Positions 11,334 to 22,519 of a stretch of DNA of 64,000 bases are shown piece by piece (position 1 is the stretch's first letter; each line of letters opens with the position of its first letter). The notes beneath the pieces are model-generated. The model searched no databases and had not been told where the DNA came from. It saw only the letters and a list, made by a program, of their open reading frames with translations. The position numbers were made by a program, and so were the translations under genes. The DNA comes from Sipunculus nudus (lineage: Eukaryota; Annelida; Sipuncula; Golfingiida; Sipunculidae). The stretch lies in assembly GCA_026874595.1 (NCBI GenBank), contig CM049318.1, positions 15,387,741 through 15,451,740 of the forward strand, read 5' to 3'.

Positions 11334-12944
11334 TTATCCATCATGAGCCAGTTTTACAATATTGGCCCTATATTTTGTTGGCACAATAACCTGTGACCGT
11401 GGCTTGTCAGTTGCTAACCTGCCCGAGGTGACCCTGACAAGGTAATTGTTTTTCACATGGAACTGATACCTACCTTCCTGTGGCAGCTTGGCTTTCTGCC
11501 ATAAGTGAGCTAAGCTGTCATCATCTTTTTGTGCAGCCAAGAAATCAGAAGGAGTTACATCTGAGATTGGACTTGTCACTTTAAGGGCCACAACAGGTTT
11601 TTCCTTTTTAGCGTTTGCTGCTCTAGTCTCTACAGCGTGGCAGTCTACATGCTCACTGTTATGCAGTACAGTCTTACCTTTGCCAAGAATCGGCGCTTTC
11701 CATGTCAGATCGGGATCATTGACTTCTCTAGCCCCAGGTATGTTTCCTATGATGACATCATACACTGGCTTTGCTATACAGAGTGCCTCTACTTCTCCAC
11801 AATAATATGGTGAAGATACATTCACGTGAGCTAAGGGGAATTCACGGACGGTGCCATCAATCAAGACACATGTTTGTTTATTACCAGTGAATTGCTCTGG
11901 TTGAACTAATTCTAGTCTTACAACAGCAGTGCTGCACCCAGAATCACGAAGAACAGTAACCTGTTTACTGTCCAAGTAGCCATCGCTGGTTGGCATCTTA
12001 CATGCGTGACCTTGAGAAACCTTGTCTATACCTTCTTGACATGATAAGCTAAGAACATCAAGTTTATGTCCACACTGGAGAGTTACACGACCCTCATTTG
12101 TGCAGCAGTCTTCTAATTTGCTAGCTAAACAAGCTGCTCCTGTGTTATCAGATTTAGAGTCATTACTCTTACCTGGTATCACATCTTCCATGGCCTTCAA
12201 AACTGCTTTTGCTACTCTATCAGCTATTGCTTCATGTTGAGGTTTGTTACCTAGTGAATTGTCTACATCTAATGCCTGAGCAAGAGACCTCTGTTTCTGG
12301 GCAGAGAAACCTTTTCTTTCTGGACAATCACGAGCAAAGTGCCCGGGACGTTTACAGAAGTGACAAGTGAGCCTAGAGACATCTTTAATGGAAACTGGAG
12401 ACTTACCTGATGCAGGGGGACTGCGGAAGTCTTCTGCCTTAGGCTGGTGCCTTTCAAGTGGCTTTTGTTTCTGTCCATGCCCATCTTTCCTTGCCCATAA
12501 ACTGTGAGTGTAATACCCATGAGCCTCATTAAAACGCTCAGCCAATTCTGTAACAGTGTCTAAACTAGTACATTTTCTTTCTCTGAGAAATACTGATAAT
12601 TCCTTGCAACAGCAGTTCATAAACTGTTCCCTAAGAATTAAATCTCTTAATTGATCATATGTCAGATGGATGCCTGCCATTTTCACCCAGTTATCAAATA
12701 ATCCGCATAAACGCGATGTGAATTGACCTGGTGCCTCATTCCTTTCCGGTCTACTTGTTCGGAATTTTGTCTTATAGCCCTCCTCTGTCAAACGAAAACG
12801 ACGCAATAACGCTGTTTTCAGTTTATCATAGTCCATCGCATCAGAAAGGGGCATCTGCGTGTAAACTTCTAACGACTTGCCCTTTAACAAGGCACTAAGT
12901 CTCATGGCCCATTCAGATAGGGTCCCATTTCTGCCCTTTCGCAA
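11334..12944 (-). pseudogene. gag (capsid, zinc knuckle) and protease segment
   Basis: This is a 536-codon frame. Residues 1-145 are the Gag capsid region; the stretch from about 100 to 140 (LILREQFMNCCCKEL...) resembles a SCAN domain. A CCHC knuckle with Cys194, Cys197, His202 and Cys207 follows. A retroviral-type aspartic protease has its catalytic DSG at about 334-336 and an IIGN block at about 398-401. The last residues begin the integrase zinc finger (KLAHDG). Its start overlaps the upstream gag frame by 32 nt in a different frame, so the ATG at 12,944 is not the true start. Gag coats the RNA and protease processes the polyprotein. Confidence 0.9.
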
Positions 12945-13308
12945 AACGCTCGAATCGTTCGAGATAAGAGTCTAAACGATCACGATTCTCATCAAATGGC
13001 GGAATTTTTGGAGGGATGAAGTTGATAATTGGTGATCTTTCAGATTGTTCACCATTTTCACGTGATTTGTCAGCCATTTGTTTTTTTAATTGTAACATTT
13101 TCTCATCATGTTTACGCTCAGCTTCCTTTTCCTGACGTATCGCGTCTTGACGCGCTTCTTCGCGTTTAATTAACCGTTCTTCGCGTTCAGCGTCATCTCT
13201 TACTTTTTTCTCTAGGCGCACACGTTCAGTTTCTACAAACTGTTGCAACTCAGAGCCTGAATACCCAAGCTCTTTACCCAAGGCAACTAGCTCTTTTAAG
13301 TGTTCCAT
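12913..13308 (-). pseudogene. gag N-terminal segment with coiled coil
   Basis: The open frame reaches back to 13,515, but the likely start is the ATG at 13,306-13,308 (MEHLKELVALGKELGYSG), because the upstream residues look like leader. A long Glu/Arg/Lys-rich helix follows, typical of Gmr1-type Gag N-termini, then a FERFAKGQKW block that begins the capsid. The frame closes at 12,913. The capsid continues in the frame of the next segment, so one base has been gained or two lost at about 12,913-12,944. Programmed shifting is possible, but a shift inside the capsid would be unusual. Confidence 0.8.
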
Positions 13309-13823
13309 TTCTAATTTATGAAACACGAACACGAACAGCGGTGTGGTGCAATCTCCGGTTGCACCCAGAAGACAAAACACAAACGGCTGTTTATCGCCGT
13401 TACAGTATCTACCTACACGTAGATACACCACCAAGTTTATGGTACCAAACTGAGCTTCAATGCTCCTTCCCCATAGGGAAACCCTAACTGAACACAAAAA
13501 ACAAAGCAAGGCCAATCGCCTTAGCGTATTCGACCATTACCCCAGCCGTAGCTGTTAAAACAATACAGGCCGTAGCCAACCCCAGGAGTCAACAGGTACA
13601 TAGACCGAAATCACCGCAGTATCTTTGTCCGTAGACTAAAGACTACCTGCGCAGTCATGCATGGCCACAAAACAACCAGCAAACATGAAAAAGACTTTGA
13701 CACTACATACACCTGAGGATTTCTCTCTCACTAGGGAGAAATATATAAAGTTCAGAGGAATGCCAATTTTCAAGCCTTCTGCTTGTTCGAGGAGTGCGGA
13801 AAAGTACCCGACAGTTCGTAGGC

Positions 13824-13841
13824 ATCCTGGCACGCTCGCCA
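13824..13841 (-). promoter_or_regulatory. Candidate primer-binding site
   Basis: On the minus strand this reads TGGCGAGCGTGCCAGGAT. It has the TGG start expected of a sequence complementary to a tRNA 3' end and resembles the 3' end of an arginine tRNA. It lies 24 bp inside the 5' LTR edge at 13,866, farther than the usual 0-10 bp, so the assignment is tentative. Confidence 0.35.
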
Positions 13842-13865
13842 GTGTCACGGGGTCACCCTGGCCCG

Positions 13866-14852
13866 TGGCCAGGTTCGTTTGAAATATTAAGGAAGGATGC
13901 CCAAGAATAGCCAAGCACTCTCACACACACCCATGAACAAACAACTAAGACAGCAGGTATACAACAAACTTTTTGTATTGACTATATATACAGTGAATTT
14001 CAATAAGTTGACTTGGCTGGTAGCTGACGCCGATTTAAAGTTGACACAGGAACTGCTACAGGTACCAGAGGGACCTTCCCAAAAGTGCGATATCTGAAGA
14101 CAAATAAAACCCTTATTTAATCTTTACGGTTCGCAATAAAATCTTCCCAAGAGAAATGTGTCACAAGAAGGGAGTTTTTAGACAGAAAAGCTAGAAGGAT
14201 ATATAGGATTTAAATTAAGACCGGATTTCAACAGGGCACGGCACAAGTTAATGGAGTAAAAATGATAGTAATGAAAATATATAACCAGTTATGTTCTTAT
14301 GAGGCTGCAATACAGTGTCTTTACAATGCAATAAGGAAAATTGTAACAGGCTCACCAACATTGCGTCAGAGTTTTAGGAACGTCTGTTGTCACAGGTTGG
14401 TAGTGGTGGCGTTTGGTTTTCATGGAAACCATCCCTCACAGGTTTACTTCCGGTGCCTGGTTTCCCAACATTTTTGCTGCTTGTGTAGAGTAATGCATTG
14501 CCAAATATTAACATGTAACTTCAGTCACTGTACAGTTTGGTTTAGAGTTTGGTTTACCATTGTTCATTTGGCAAAAATGTCCTCTGACTTCGCTTCTATG
14601 TTTTTTTTTGTGTGTGTGTGTTCAGCTCATAGGTGAACCTCTCGGTTCCAGGTTCACAGACCAACTCTGGCCTTTACACAAGATTCCCCATGCACCAAGA
14701 CACAGAAACATTACAGCCTCACTTTGAGTTGTGTGATTACCAGGGCATAAGAAAGGACGTGTGACAGGGAGAAAGGGGATTCTTAACAAGCAGAAAATAG
14801 AACAATTTAAAACCCAATGAATACACAGGGCATTGAAAGGCTGGACCTGACA
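13866..14852 (-). repeat. 5' LTR of the Gmr1-like element
   Basis: This 987-bp LTR carries the element's promoter side, as its coding strand is minus. It is nearly identical to 7,594-8,580. The flanking bases (GTATAACCG before 7,594 and TGGTCCACTG after 14,852) show no direct 4-6 bp target duplication. Confidence 0.93.
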
Positions 14853-15240
14853 TGGTCCACTGCACTCAGTAAAAACTTGAAAACAGATCAGGGATTTAAG
14901 GTTACAGGACCTTACGGGCTCGGGGAAAGTTGAGGGCAGGGTTAGAAAACTGAGTCACATGTAAAAATATAGTAATAATTATCGTTTTCAGCAGTCAACC
15001 TGTGACACCCTAATATACTCAGGACAACTGGAGGGAGTTTACCGTTTTAAGCTAGTTTGGGCCTAACGATGCATATATCTTGTAGTAAATGATCATTAAA
15101 CATAAACGATACTGATCTACATGTGACTGTTTTAATTCTAACAAAAATTAGACATACCTGCGAACATGTCAGACACTTATAATAAAATTAGGAAATTATT
15201 TTACCATACATGCTGCCGAATTTAGCCTGAGTCAAACACG

Positions 15241-15530
15241 TTGTTAGCTGCAGCTGCTGTTTCCTCTTTCTGGCGCCTGTGTCACTTGGAACCTTTGGCT
15301 GTAGATGCAGTTATATACAACAGCACACGCGAATGAAATCGCGCCAGATGCCGCGTCCATACGGGTCATGACCAACTTGCTGGCACAGCACATCTGCATG
15401 GCCTTTGCTAGGTCCACAGCGGCTTATACACCAGCACTCCAGAGTAGCCAAGGCCGGACATCCTCTGACCACCTGTGGCGACATGTCGGGTCGCTGGAAA
15501 ACATTACACATAATGATATGTGAAGTCCAC
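15241..15530. other. GC-richer stretch with open frames on both strands, unassigned
   Basis: This stretch is less AT-rich than its surroundings and open for about 72-76 codons on both strands. I recognise no domain, signal peptide or splice pattern. It may be a fragment of an old gene or element. The DNA from 14,853 to 15,240 shows nothing I can support. Confidence 0.3.
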
Positions 15531-15848
15531 AGGGCATGCAAATTAGACGGACGAGTGTTAATGCAGTGTACTGTACAGGGGTAATCTCACAACACTGTTG
15601 TGTATAAAGAAACATGCGAGGTTGTGCAAAAATACATAAGTCTATAACAGTGTATGTAATACACCCATTCTATTATGCCCCGTCCGAGGGGATGCTCCGT
15701 TTTGCGGTGCCCTTGTATATAATATGATACATAGATGCCTGACTGAACATAAACTATCGACAAATCTTGACCCGTTTGATCCATCGCTATTGGCCTTACC
15801 CGGCCCGGCAGAATAATTTATAAATTATCATTGGTGGGAATATATGGA

Positions 15849-16230
15849 TGTACTGTAGAACTTATTTACAAATTGGTAAGGTCCGAACACTTGCGATCAT
15901 GGAATTTTCGCGAATTGCTTGAAACATTTTTTACACAAAAAATATTTAGTTGGAGTTAGAAAATATGTGAAAATGTTTGTATTTGTTTATACGACATTAA
16001 ACTATTTTTAAAGACGTGTGTTTTACTGAACTTATACAAATAAAACTCAATTTAAAAAGGTCCAGATAAACTGAACCTTATATTCTTGCAATGGGCATGC
16101 TTACTTCCATGAGATTGCTGAGTATGCCATGTTATTTTGCGAGCGTTTAAATTTCGTGAATTAAGGGTAGCTCGTGAGATTAGATTCGCAAAAATTACAT
16201 GGTTTCTAAAATACCCGGTTCTATACAGTA
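15849..16230. mobile_element. Candidate MITE with TACTGTA-GAAC ends
   Basis: The left end TACTGTAGAAC and the right end, read as its reverse complement TACTGTATAGAAC, form short inverted termini about 380 bp apart. The interior has no open frame and contains TTCGCGAAT and CGTGAATTAAGG blocks, common in non-autonomous DNA elements. A related end (TACTGTGGATTCAG) starts near 22,903. Confidence 0.45.
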
Positions 16231-16273
16231 TGAGCAGTTCAAATGATCGAAAGTAATGTGTGGTTGGTATCAG

Positions 16274-16400
16274 CAGGGTTGGGTTTTAGGCTGCCCAAAA
16301 CCTGTTTTCGGCAGGACAGAGCCTAAAACCTGCCTTTAACTGCCTAAAATAGGTTATAACCTGCCTAAAACTGCCTTTAACTGCCTAAAACCTTATTTAC
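16274..16400 (+). mobile_element. Left end of a putative large CAGGGTTGG-type element
   Basis: The stretch starts CAGGGTTGGGTTTTAGGC, continues GCCCAAAACCTG, and is followed by several CTGCCTAAAAC short subterminal repeats. A similar end in inverse orientation lies at about 30,010-30,075. CAGGG starts are typical of hAT-like transposons. No matching 8-bp target duplication is seen. Confidence 0.45.
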
Positions 16401-16595
16401 CCTCACCTATGACTTGTAGTTTAACTACGTTTTATTGATAAACAACTAAATGCATTAAAGAAATATGCTCAACAAATTAAAAATTTAGGATTACTTTATT
16501 CAAACTAAACAAATTAAACCGTGATACCAAAAAAAAAAGCAACAAATGAATACAACACTTCTTCAGGATTTCCTTATGAACACAGTTCTCTGACT

Positions 16596-16622
16596 CTGAG
16601 GGAGGCGGGGAACTGTCGGTTT
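16596..16622. repeat. Inverted repeat, left copy, bracketing the satellite block
   Basis: AGGCGGGGAACTGTCGGTTT plus CCT matches the reverse complement of about 26,652-26,678 with one base of slippage in the T run. No similarity is apparent just outside or just inside, which is how terminal inverted repeats behave. Confidence 0.7.
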
Positions 16623-16679
16623 TCCTGTATTCCCTGTACTTAAGCTTATGGAATTTTTTTTTATTTCCAAGACGTTTCC

Positions 16680-19600
16680 CTGAGAAAAAAAGGCGGGAGG
16701 TGCCAGCAAATTGCTAGCAATTTGCGAACTGGGAGACCAGGGGAGAGGGGGCCTTGCTGTCAAAGTAGCAATTTGCTAGCAATTTGCGGATTTGCTAGAA
16801 AAAAATTGGCCAGGGGGGTATCGGCAAATTGCCAGCAATTTGCGACCTGGGAGACCAGGAGAGAGGGGGCCTGGCTGTCAAAGTAGCAATTTGCGGATTT
16901 ACCAGAAAAAAAAATTGGCCTGGGGGTATCGGCAAATTACCAGCAATTTGCGAACTGGGAGACCAGGAGAGAGGGGGCCTGGTTGTCAAAGTAGCAATTT
17001 GCTAGCAATTTGCGGATTTACCAGAAAAAAAAAATTGGCCGGGGGGTATCCGCAAATTGCTAGCAATTTGCGACCTGGGCGCCCAGGAGACAAGGGGCCT
17101 GGTTCTCAAAGTAGCAATTTGCTAGCAATTTGCGGATTTAACAGAAAAAAAAATTGGCCGGGGGGTATCCGCAAATTGCTAGCAATTTGCGACCTGGGCG
17201 CCCAGGAGACAAGGGGCCTGGTTCTCAAAGTAGCAATTTGCTAGCAATTTGCGGATTTAACAGAAAAAAAAATTGGCAGGGGGGTATCCGCAAATTGCTA
17301 GCAATTTGCGACCTGAGCGACAAGGAGAGAAGGGGCCTGGCTGTCAAAGTAGCAATTTGCTAGCAATTTGCGGCTTTACCAGAAAAAAAAATTGGCCATG
17401 GGGTATCCGCAAATTGCTAGCAATTTGCGACCTGGGCGCCTAGGAGAGAGGGGGCCTGGCTGTCAAAGTAGCAATTTGCGGATTTACCAGAAAAAAATTT
17501 GGCCGGGGAATATCCGCAAATTGCTAGCAATTAGTGACCTGAGCGACCAGGAGAGAGGGGGCCCGGCTGACAAATTAGCAATTTGCGGATTTACCAGAAA
17601 AAAAAATTGGCCTGGGGGTATCGGGCAAATTGCCAGAAATTTGCGAAATGGGCGCCCAGGAGAGAGGGGGCCTGGTTGTCAAAGTAGCAATTTGCTAGCA
17701 ATTTGCGGATTTACCAGAAAAAAAAATGGCCAGGGGGTATCCGCAAATTTCTAGCAATTTGCGGCCTGAGCGACTAGGAGAGAAGGGGCCTGGCTGTCAA
17801 AGTAGCAATTTGCTAGCAATTTGCGGATTTACTAGAAAAAAAAATTGGCCGGGGGGTATCGGCAAATTGCTTGCAATTTCCGATCTGGGCGCCCAGGAGA
17901 GAGGGGGCCTGGCTGTCAAAGTAGCAATTTGCTAGCAATTTGCGGATTTACCAGAAAAAAAATTGGCCGGGGGTATCGGCAAATTGCTAGCAATTTGCGA
18001 CCTAAACGACCATGAGAGAAAGGGGCCTGGCTGTCAAAGTAGCAATTTGCTAGCAATTTGCGGATTTACCAGAAAAAAAAAAATTGGCCGGGCGGTATCC
18101 GGAAATTGCTAGCAATTTGCGACCTAAACGACCATGAGAGAAGGGGCCTGGCTGTCAAAGTAGCAATTTGCTAGCAATTTGCGGATTTACCAGAAAAAAA
18201 TAATGGCCAGCGGGGTATCCGCAAATTGCTAGCAATTTGCGACCTAAACGACCAGGAGAGAAGGGGCCTGGCTGTCAAAGTAGCAATTTGCTAGCAATTT
18301 GCGGATTTACCAGAAAAAAAAAATTGGCCAGGGGTATCGGCAAATTGCTAGCAATTTGCGACCTAAACGACCATGAGAGAAGGGGCCTGGCAGTCAAAGA
18401 AGCAATTTGCTAGCAATTTGCCGATTTACCAGAAAAAAAAAAAATTGGCCGGGCGGTATCCGGAAATTGCTAGCAATTTGCGACCTAAACGACCATGAGA
18501 GAAGGGGCCTGGCTGTCAAAGTAGCAATTTGCTAGCAATTTGCGGATTTACCAGAAAAAAAAAATGGCCAGCAGGGTATCCGCAAATTGCTAGCAATTTG
18601 CGACCTAAATGACCAGGAGAGAAGGGGCCTGGCTGTCAAAGTAGCAATTTGCTAGCAATTTGCGGATTTACCAGAAAAAAAAATTGGCCGGGGGTATCGG
18701 CAAATTGCTAGCAATTTGCGACCTAAACGACCAGGAGAGAAGGGGCCTGGCAGTCAAAGAAGCAATTTGCTAGCAATTTGCCGATTTACCAGAAAAAAAA
18801 TGGCCAGGGGGGTATCCGCAAATTGCTAGCAATTTGCGACTTAAACGACCATGAGAGAAGGGGCCTGGTTGTCAAAGTGGCAATTTGCTTGCAATTTGCG
18901 GATTTACCAGAAAAAAAAAATTGGCCAGGGGGGTATCCGCAAATTGCTAGCAATTTGCGACCTAAACGACCAGGAGAGAAGGGGCCTTGCTGTCAAAGTA
19001 GCAATTTGCTGGCAATTTGCGGATTTACCAGAAAAAAAAAATTGGCCGGGGGTATCGGCAAATTGCCAGCAATTTGCGACCTAAACGACCATGAGAGAAA
19101 GGGGCCTGGCTGTCAAAGTAGCAATTTGCTAGCAATTTGCGGATTTACCAGGAAAAAAAAAAAAAAATTGGCCGGGCGATATCCGGAAATTGCTAGCAAT
19201 TTGCGACCTAAACGACCATGAGAGAAGGGGCCTGGCTGTCAAAGTAGCAATTTGCTAGCAATTTGCGGATTTACCAGAAAGAAAAAATGGCCAGCAGGGT
19301 ATCCGCAAATTGCTAGCAATTTGCGACCTAAACGACCAGGAGAGAAGGGGCCTGGCTGTCAAAGTAGCAATTTGCTAGCAATTTGCGGATTTACCAGAAA
19401 AAAAAATTGGCCGGGGGTATCGGCAAATTGCTAGCAATTTGCGACCTAAACGACCATGAGAGAAGGGGCCTGGCAGTCAAAGAAGCAATTTGCTAGCAAT
19501 TTGCCGATTTACCAGAAAAAAAAATGGCCAGGGGGGTATCCGCAAATTGCTAGCAATTTGCGACTTAAACGACCATGAGAGAAGGGGCCTGGTTGTCAAA

Positions 19601-22516
19601 GTGGCAATTTGCTTGCAATTTGCGGATTTACCAGAAAAAAAAAATTGGCCAGGGGGGTATCCGCAAATTGCTAGCAATTTGCGACCTAAACGACCAGGAG
19701 AGAAGGGGCCTTGCTGTCAAAGTAGCAATTTGCTGGCAATTTGCGGATTTACCAGAAAAAAAAAATTGGCCGGGGGTATCGGCAAATTGCCAGCAATTTG
19801 CGACCTAAACGACCATGAGAGAAAGGGGCCTGGCTGTCAAAGTAGCAATTTGCTAGCAATTTGCGGATTTACCAGAAAAAAAAAAAAATTGGCCGGGCGG
19901 TATCCGCAAATTGCTAGCAATTTGCGACCTAAACGACCATGAGAGAAGGGGCCTGGCTGTCAAAGTAGCAATTTGCTAGCAATTTGCGGATTTACTAGAA
20001 AAAAAAAAATGGCCAGCGGGGTATCCGCAAATTGCTAGCAATTTGCGACCTAAACGACCAGGAGAGAAGGGGCCTGGCTGTCAAAGTAGCAATTTGCTAG
20101 CAATTTGCGGATTTACCAGAAAAAAAAATTGGCCGGGGGTATCGGCAAATTGCTAGCAATTTGCGACCTAAACGACCATGAGAGAAGGGGCCTGGCAGTC
20201 AAAGAAGCAATTTGCTAGCAATTTGCCGATTTACCAGAAAGAAAAAATGGTCAGGGGGGTATCCGCAAATTGCTAGCAATTTGCGACTTAAACGACCATG
20301 AGAGAAGGGGCCTGGTTGTCAAAGTATCAATTTGCTAGCAATTTGCGGATTTACCAGAAAAAAAAAATTGGCCAGGGGGGTATCCGCAAATTGCTAGCAA
20401 TTTGCGACCTAAACGACCAGGAGAGAAGGGGCCTGGCTGTCAAAGTAGCAATTTGCTGGCAATTTGCGGATTTACCAGAAAAAAAAATTGGCCGGGGGTA
20501 TCGGCAAATTGCTAGCAATTTGCGACCTAAACGACCATGAGAGAAGGGGCCTGGCAGTCAAAGAAGCAATTTGCTAGCAATTTGCGGATTTACCAGAAAA
20601 AAAAATTGGCCGGAGGGTTTCGGCAAATTGCTTGCAATTTCATACCTGGGCGCCCAGGAGAGAGGGGGCCTGGTTGTCAAAGTAGCAATTTGCTGATTTA
20701 CCAGAAAAAAAAAAATTGGCCGGGCGGTATCCGCAAATTGCTAGCAATTTGCGACCTAAACGACCATGAGAGAAGGGGCCTGGCTGTCAAAGTAGCAATT
20801 TGCTAGCAATTTGCGGATTTACCAGAAAAAAAAAAAAAAATTGGCCAGGGGGGTATCCGCAAATTGCTAGCAATTTGCGACCTAAACGACCAGGAGAGAA
20901 GGGGCCTGGCTGTCAAAGTAGCAATTTGCTAGCAATTTGCGGATTTACCAGAAAAAAAATTTGCCGCGGGGTATCGGCAAATTGCTGGCAATTTGCGACC
21001 TAAACGACCATGAGAGAAGGGGCCTGGTTGTCAAAGTAGCAATTTGCTAGCAATTTGCGGATTTACCGGAAAAAAAATTTGCCGCGGGGTATCGGCATAT
21101 TGCTAGCAATTTGCGACCTAAACGACCATGAGAGAAGGGGCCTGGTTGTCAAAGTAGCAATTTGCTAGCAATTTGCGGATTTACCAGAAAATAAAAAAAT
21201 GGCCGGGGGGTATCCTCAAATTGCTAGCAATTTGCGACCTGAGCGACCAAGAGAGAGGGGGCCTGGTTGTCAAAGTAGCAATTTGCTAGCAATTTGCGGA
21301 TTTACCAGAAAAAAAAAAAAATTGGCCGCGGGGTATCCTCAAATTGCTAGCAATTTGCGACCTGAGCGACCAAGAGAGAGGGGGCCTGGTTGTCAAAGTA
21401 GCAATTTGCTAGCAATTTGCGGATTTACCAGAAAAAAAAAATTTGCCGCGGGGTATCGGCAAATTGCTAGCAATTTGCGACCTAAACGACGATGAGAGAA
21501 GGGGCCTGGTTGTCAAAGTAGCAATTTGCTAGCAATTTGCGGATTTACCAGAAAAAAAAAAAATTGCCGCGGGGTATCGGCAAATTGCTAGCAATTTGCG
21601 ACCTAAACGACCATGAGAGAAGGGGCCTGGCTGTCAAAGTAGAAATTTGCTAGCAATTTGCGGATTTACCAGAAAAAAGTGGGCCAGGGGGGTATCGGCA
21701 AATTGCTAGCAATTGGCGACCTAAACGACCATGAGAGAAGGGGACTGGTTGTCAAAGTAGCAATTTGCTAGCAATTTGCGGATTTACCAGAAAAAAAAAT
21801 TGGCCGGGGGGTATCCGCAAATTGCTAGCAATTTGCGACCTGAGCGACCAAGAGAGAGTGGGCCTGGTTGTCAAAGTAGCAATTTGCTAGCAATTTGCGG
21901 ATTTACCAGAAAAAAAAATTTGCCGCGGGGTATCGGCAAATTGCTAGCAATTTGCGACCTAAACGACCATGAGAGAAGGGGCCTGGCTGTCAAAGTAGCA
22001 ATTTGCTAGCAATTTGCGGATTTACCAGAAAAAAAATTTGACCAGGGGGGTATCCGCAAATTGCTAGAAATTTGCGACCTAAACGACCATGAGAGAAGGG
22101 ACTTGGCTGTCAAAGTAGCAATTTGCTAGCAATTTGCGGATTTACCAGAAAAAAAAATTGGCCGGGGGGTTCGGCAAATTGCTAGCAATTTGCGACCTGA
22201 GCGACCAGGAGAGAAGGGGCCTGGCTGTCAAAGTAGCAATTTGCTAGCAATATGCGGATTTACCAGAAAAAAAAAATTGGCCCGGGGGTATCGGCAACTT
22301 GCTTGCAATTTGTGACCCGGGCGCCCAGGATAGAGGGGGCCTGGTTGTCAAAGTAGCAATTTGCTAGCAATTTTCGACCTGAGCGACCAGGAGAGAGGGG
22401 GCCTGGTTGTCAAAGTAGAAATTTGCTAGCAATTTGCGGATTTATCAGAAAAAAAAATTGGCCGCGGGGTATCTGCAAATTGCTAGCAATTTTCGACCTG
22501 AGCGACCAAGAGAGAG
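16680..22516. repeat. Satellite A: ~120-bp monomers, about 48 copies
   Basis: Each monomer contains, in order, GTAGCAATTTGCTAGCAATT, a GCGGATTTACCAG block, an A-run, TTGGCC, a G-run, TATCCGCAAATTGCTAGC, TTGCGACCTAAACGACCATG and GAGAAGGGGCCTGGCTGTCA. GCAAATTGCTAGCAATTTGC is a perfect 20-bp palindrome. In addition, AGCAATTTGCGGAT and ATCCGCAAATTGCT flank the A-run and G-run as a 14-bp stem. Early monomers (16.7-17.9 kb) carry CTGGGCGCCCAGGAG or CTGGGAGACC variants; later ones carry CTAAACGACC. Open frames across the array are by-products of repetition, not genes. Confidence 0.97.
18420..20600. repeat. Higher-order repeat within satellite A, ~723 bp (six monomers), about three copies
   Basis: Diagnostic variants recur at about 723 bp. 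TTGGCCGGGCGG-type monomers sit near 18,447, 19,169 and 19,891. A GTGGCAATTTGCTTGCAATT variant at about 18,878 recurs near 19,602, and the related unit at about 20,326 has changed bases. Start points of identical translated blocks at 18,851, 19,575 and 20,298 are 724 and 723 bp apart. This indicates recent block-wise amplification of six monomers. Confidence 0.88.
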
Positions 22517-22519
22517 TAA

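Larger units (their letters stand above)
7594..14852 (-). mobile_element. Gmr1-like Ty3/gypsy LTR retrotransposon, nearly complete but with broken frames
   Basis: The element spans 7,259 bp: two 987-bp LTRs and an internal region read on the minus strand. The order of domains is gag (coiled coil, SCAN-like capsid part, zinc knuckle), aspartic protease, integrase, reverse transcriptase, RNase H. Integrase ahead of RT is the Ty1/copia order, and among Ty3/gypsy elements it is the hallmark of the Gmr1 group. LTR ends are TG...CA. The LTRs differ at about three sites by eye, so the insertion is young. Even so, gag has a frameshift near 12,913-12,944 and pol has in-frame stops at 11,334-11,336 and 10,905-10,907. 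No clear target-site duplication is visible. Confidence 0.93.

Noticed and set aside
16792-22009. Many open frames of 60-150 codons in the satellite, all with similar peptides
   Set aside because: They repeat with the 120-bp unit in both strands and all frames and change frame where the A-run length changes. They are by-products of the satellite.
16680-22516. CRISPR-like regular repeats with palindromic cores
   Set aside because: The DNA is eukaryotic, the whole 120-bp monomer is conserved, and there are no unique spacers or cas genes.
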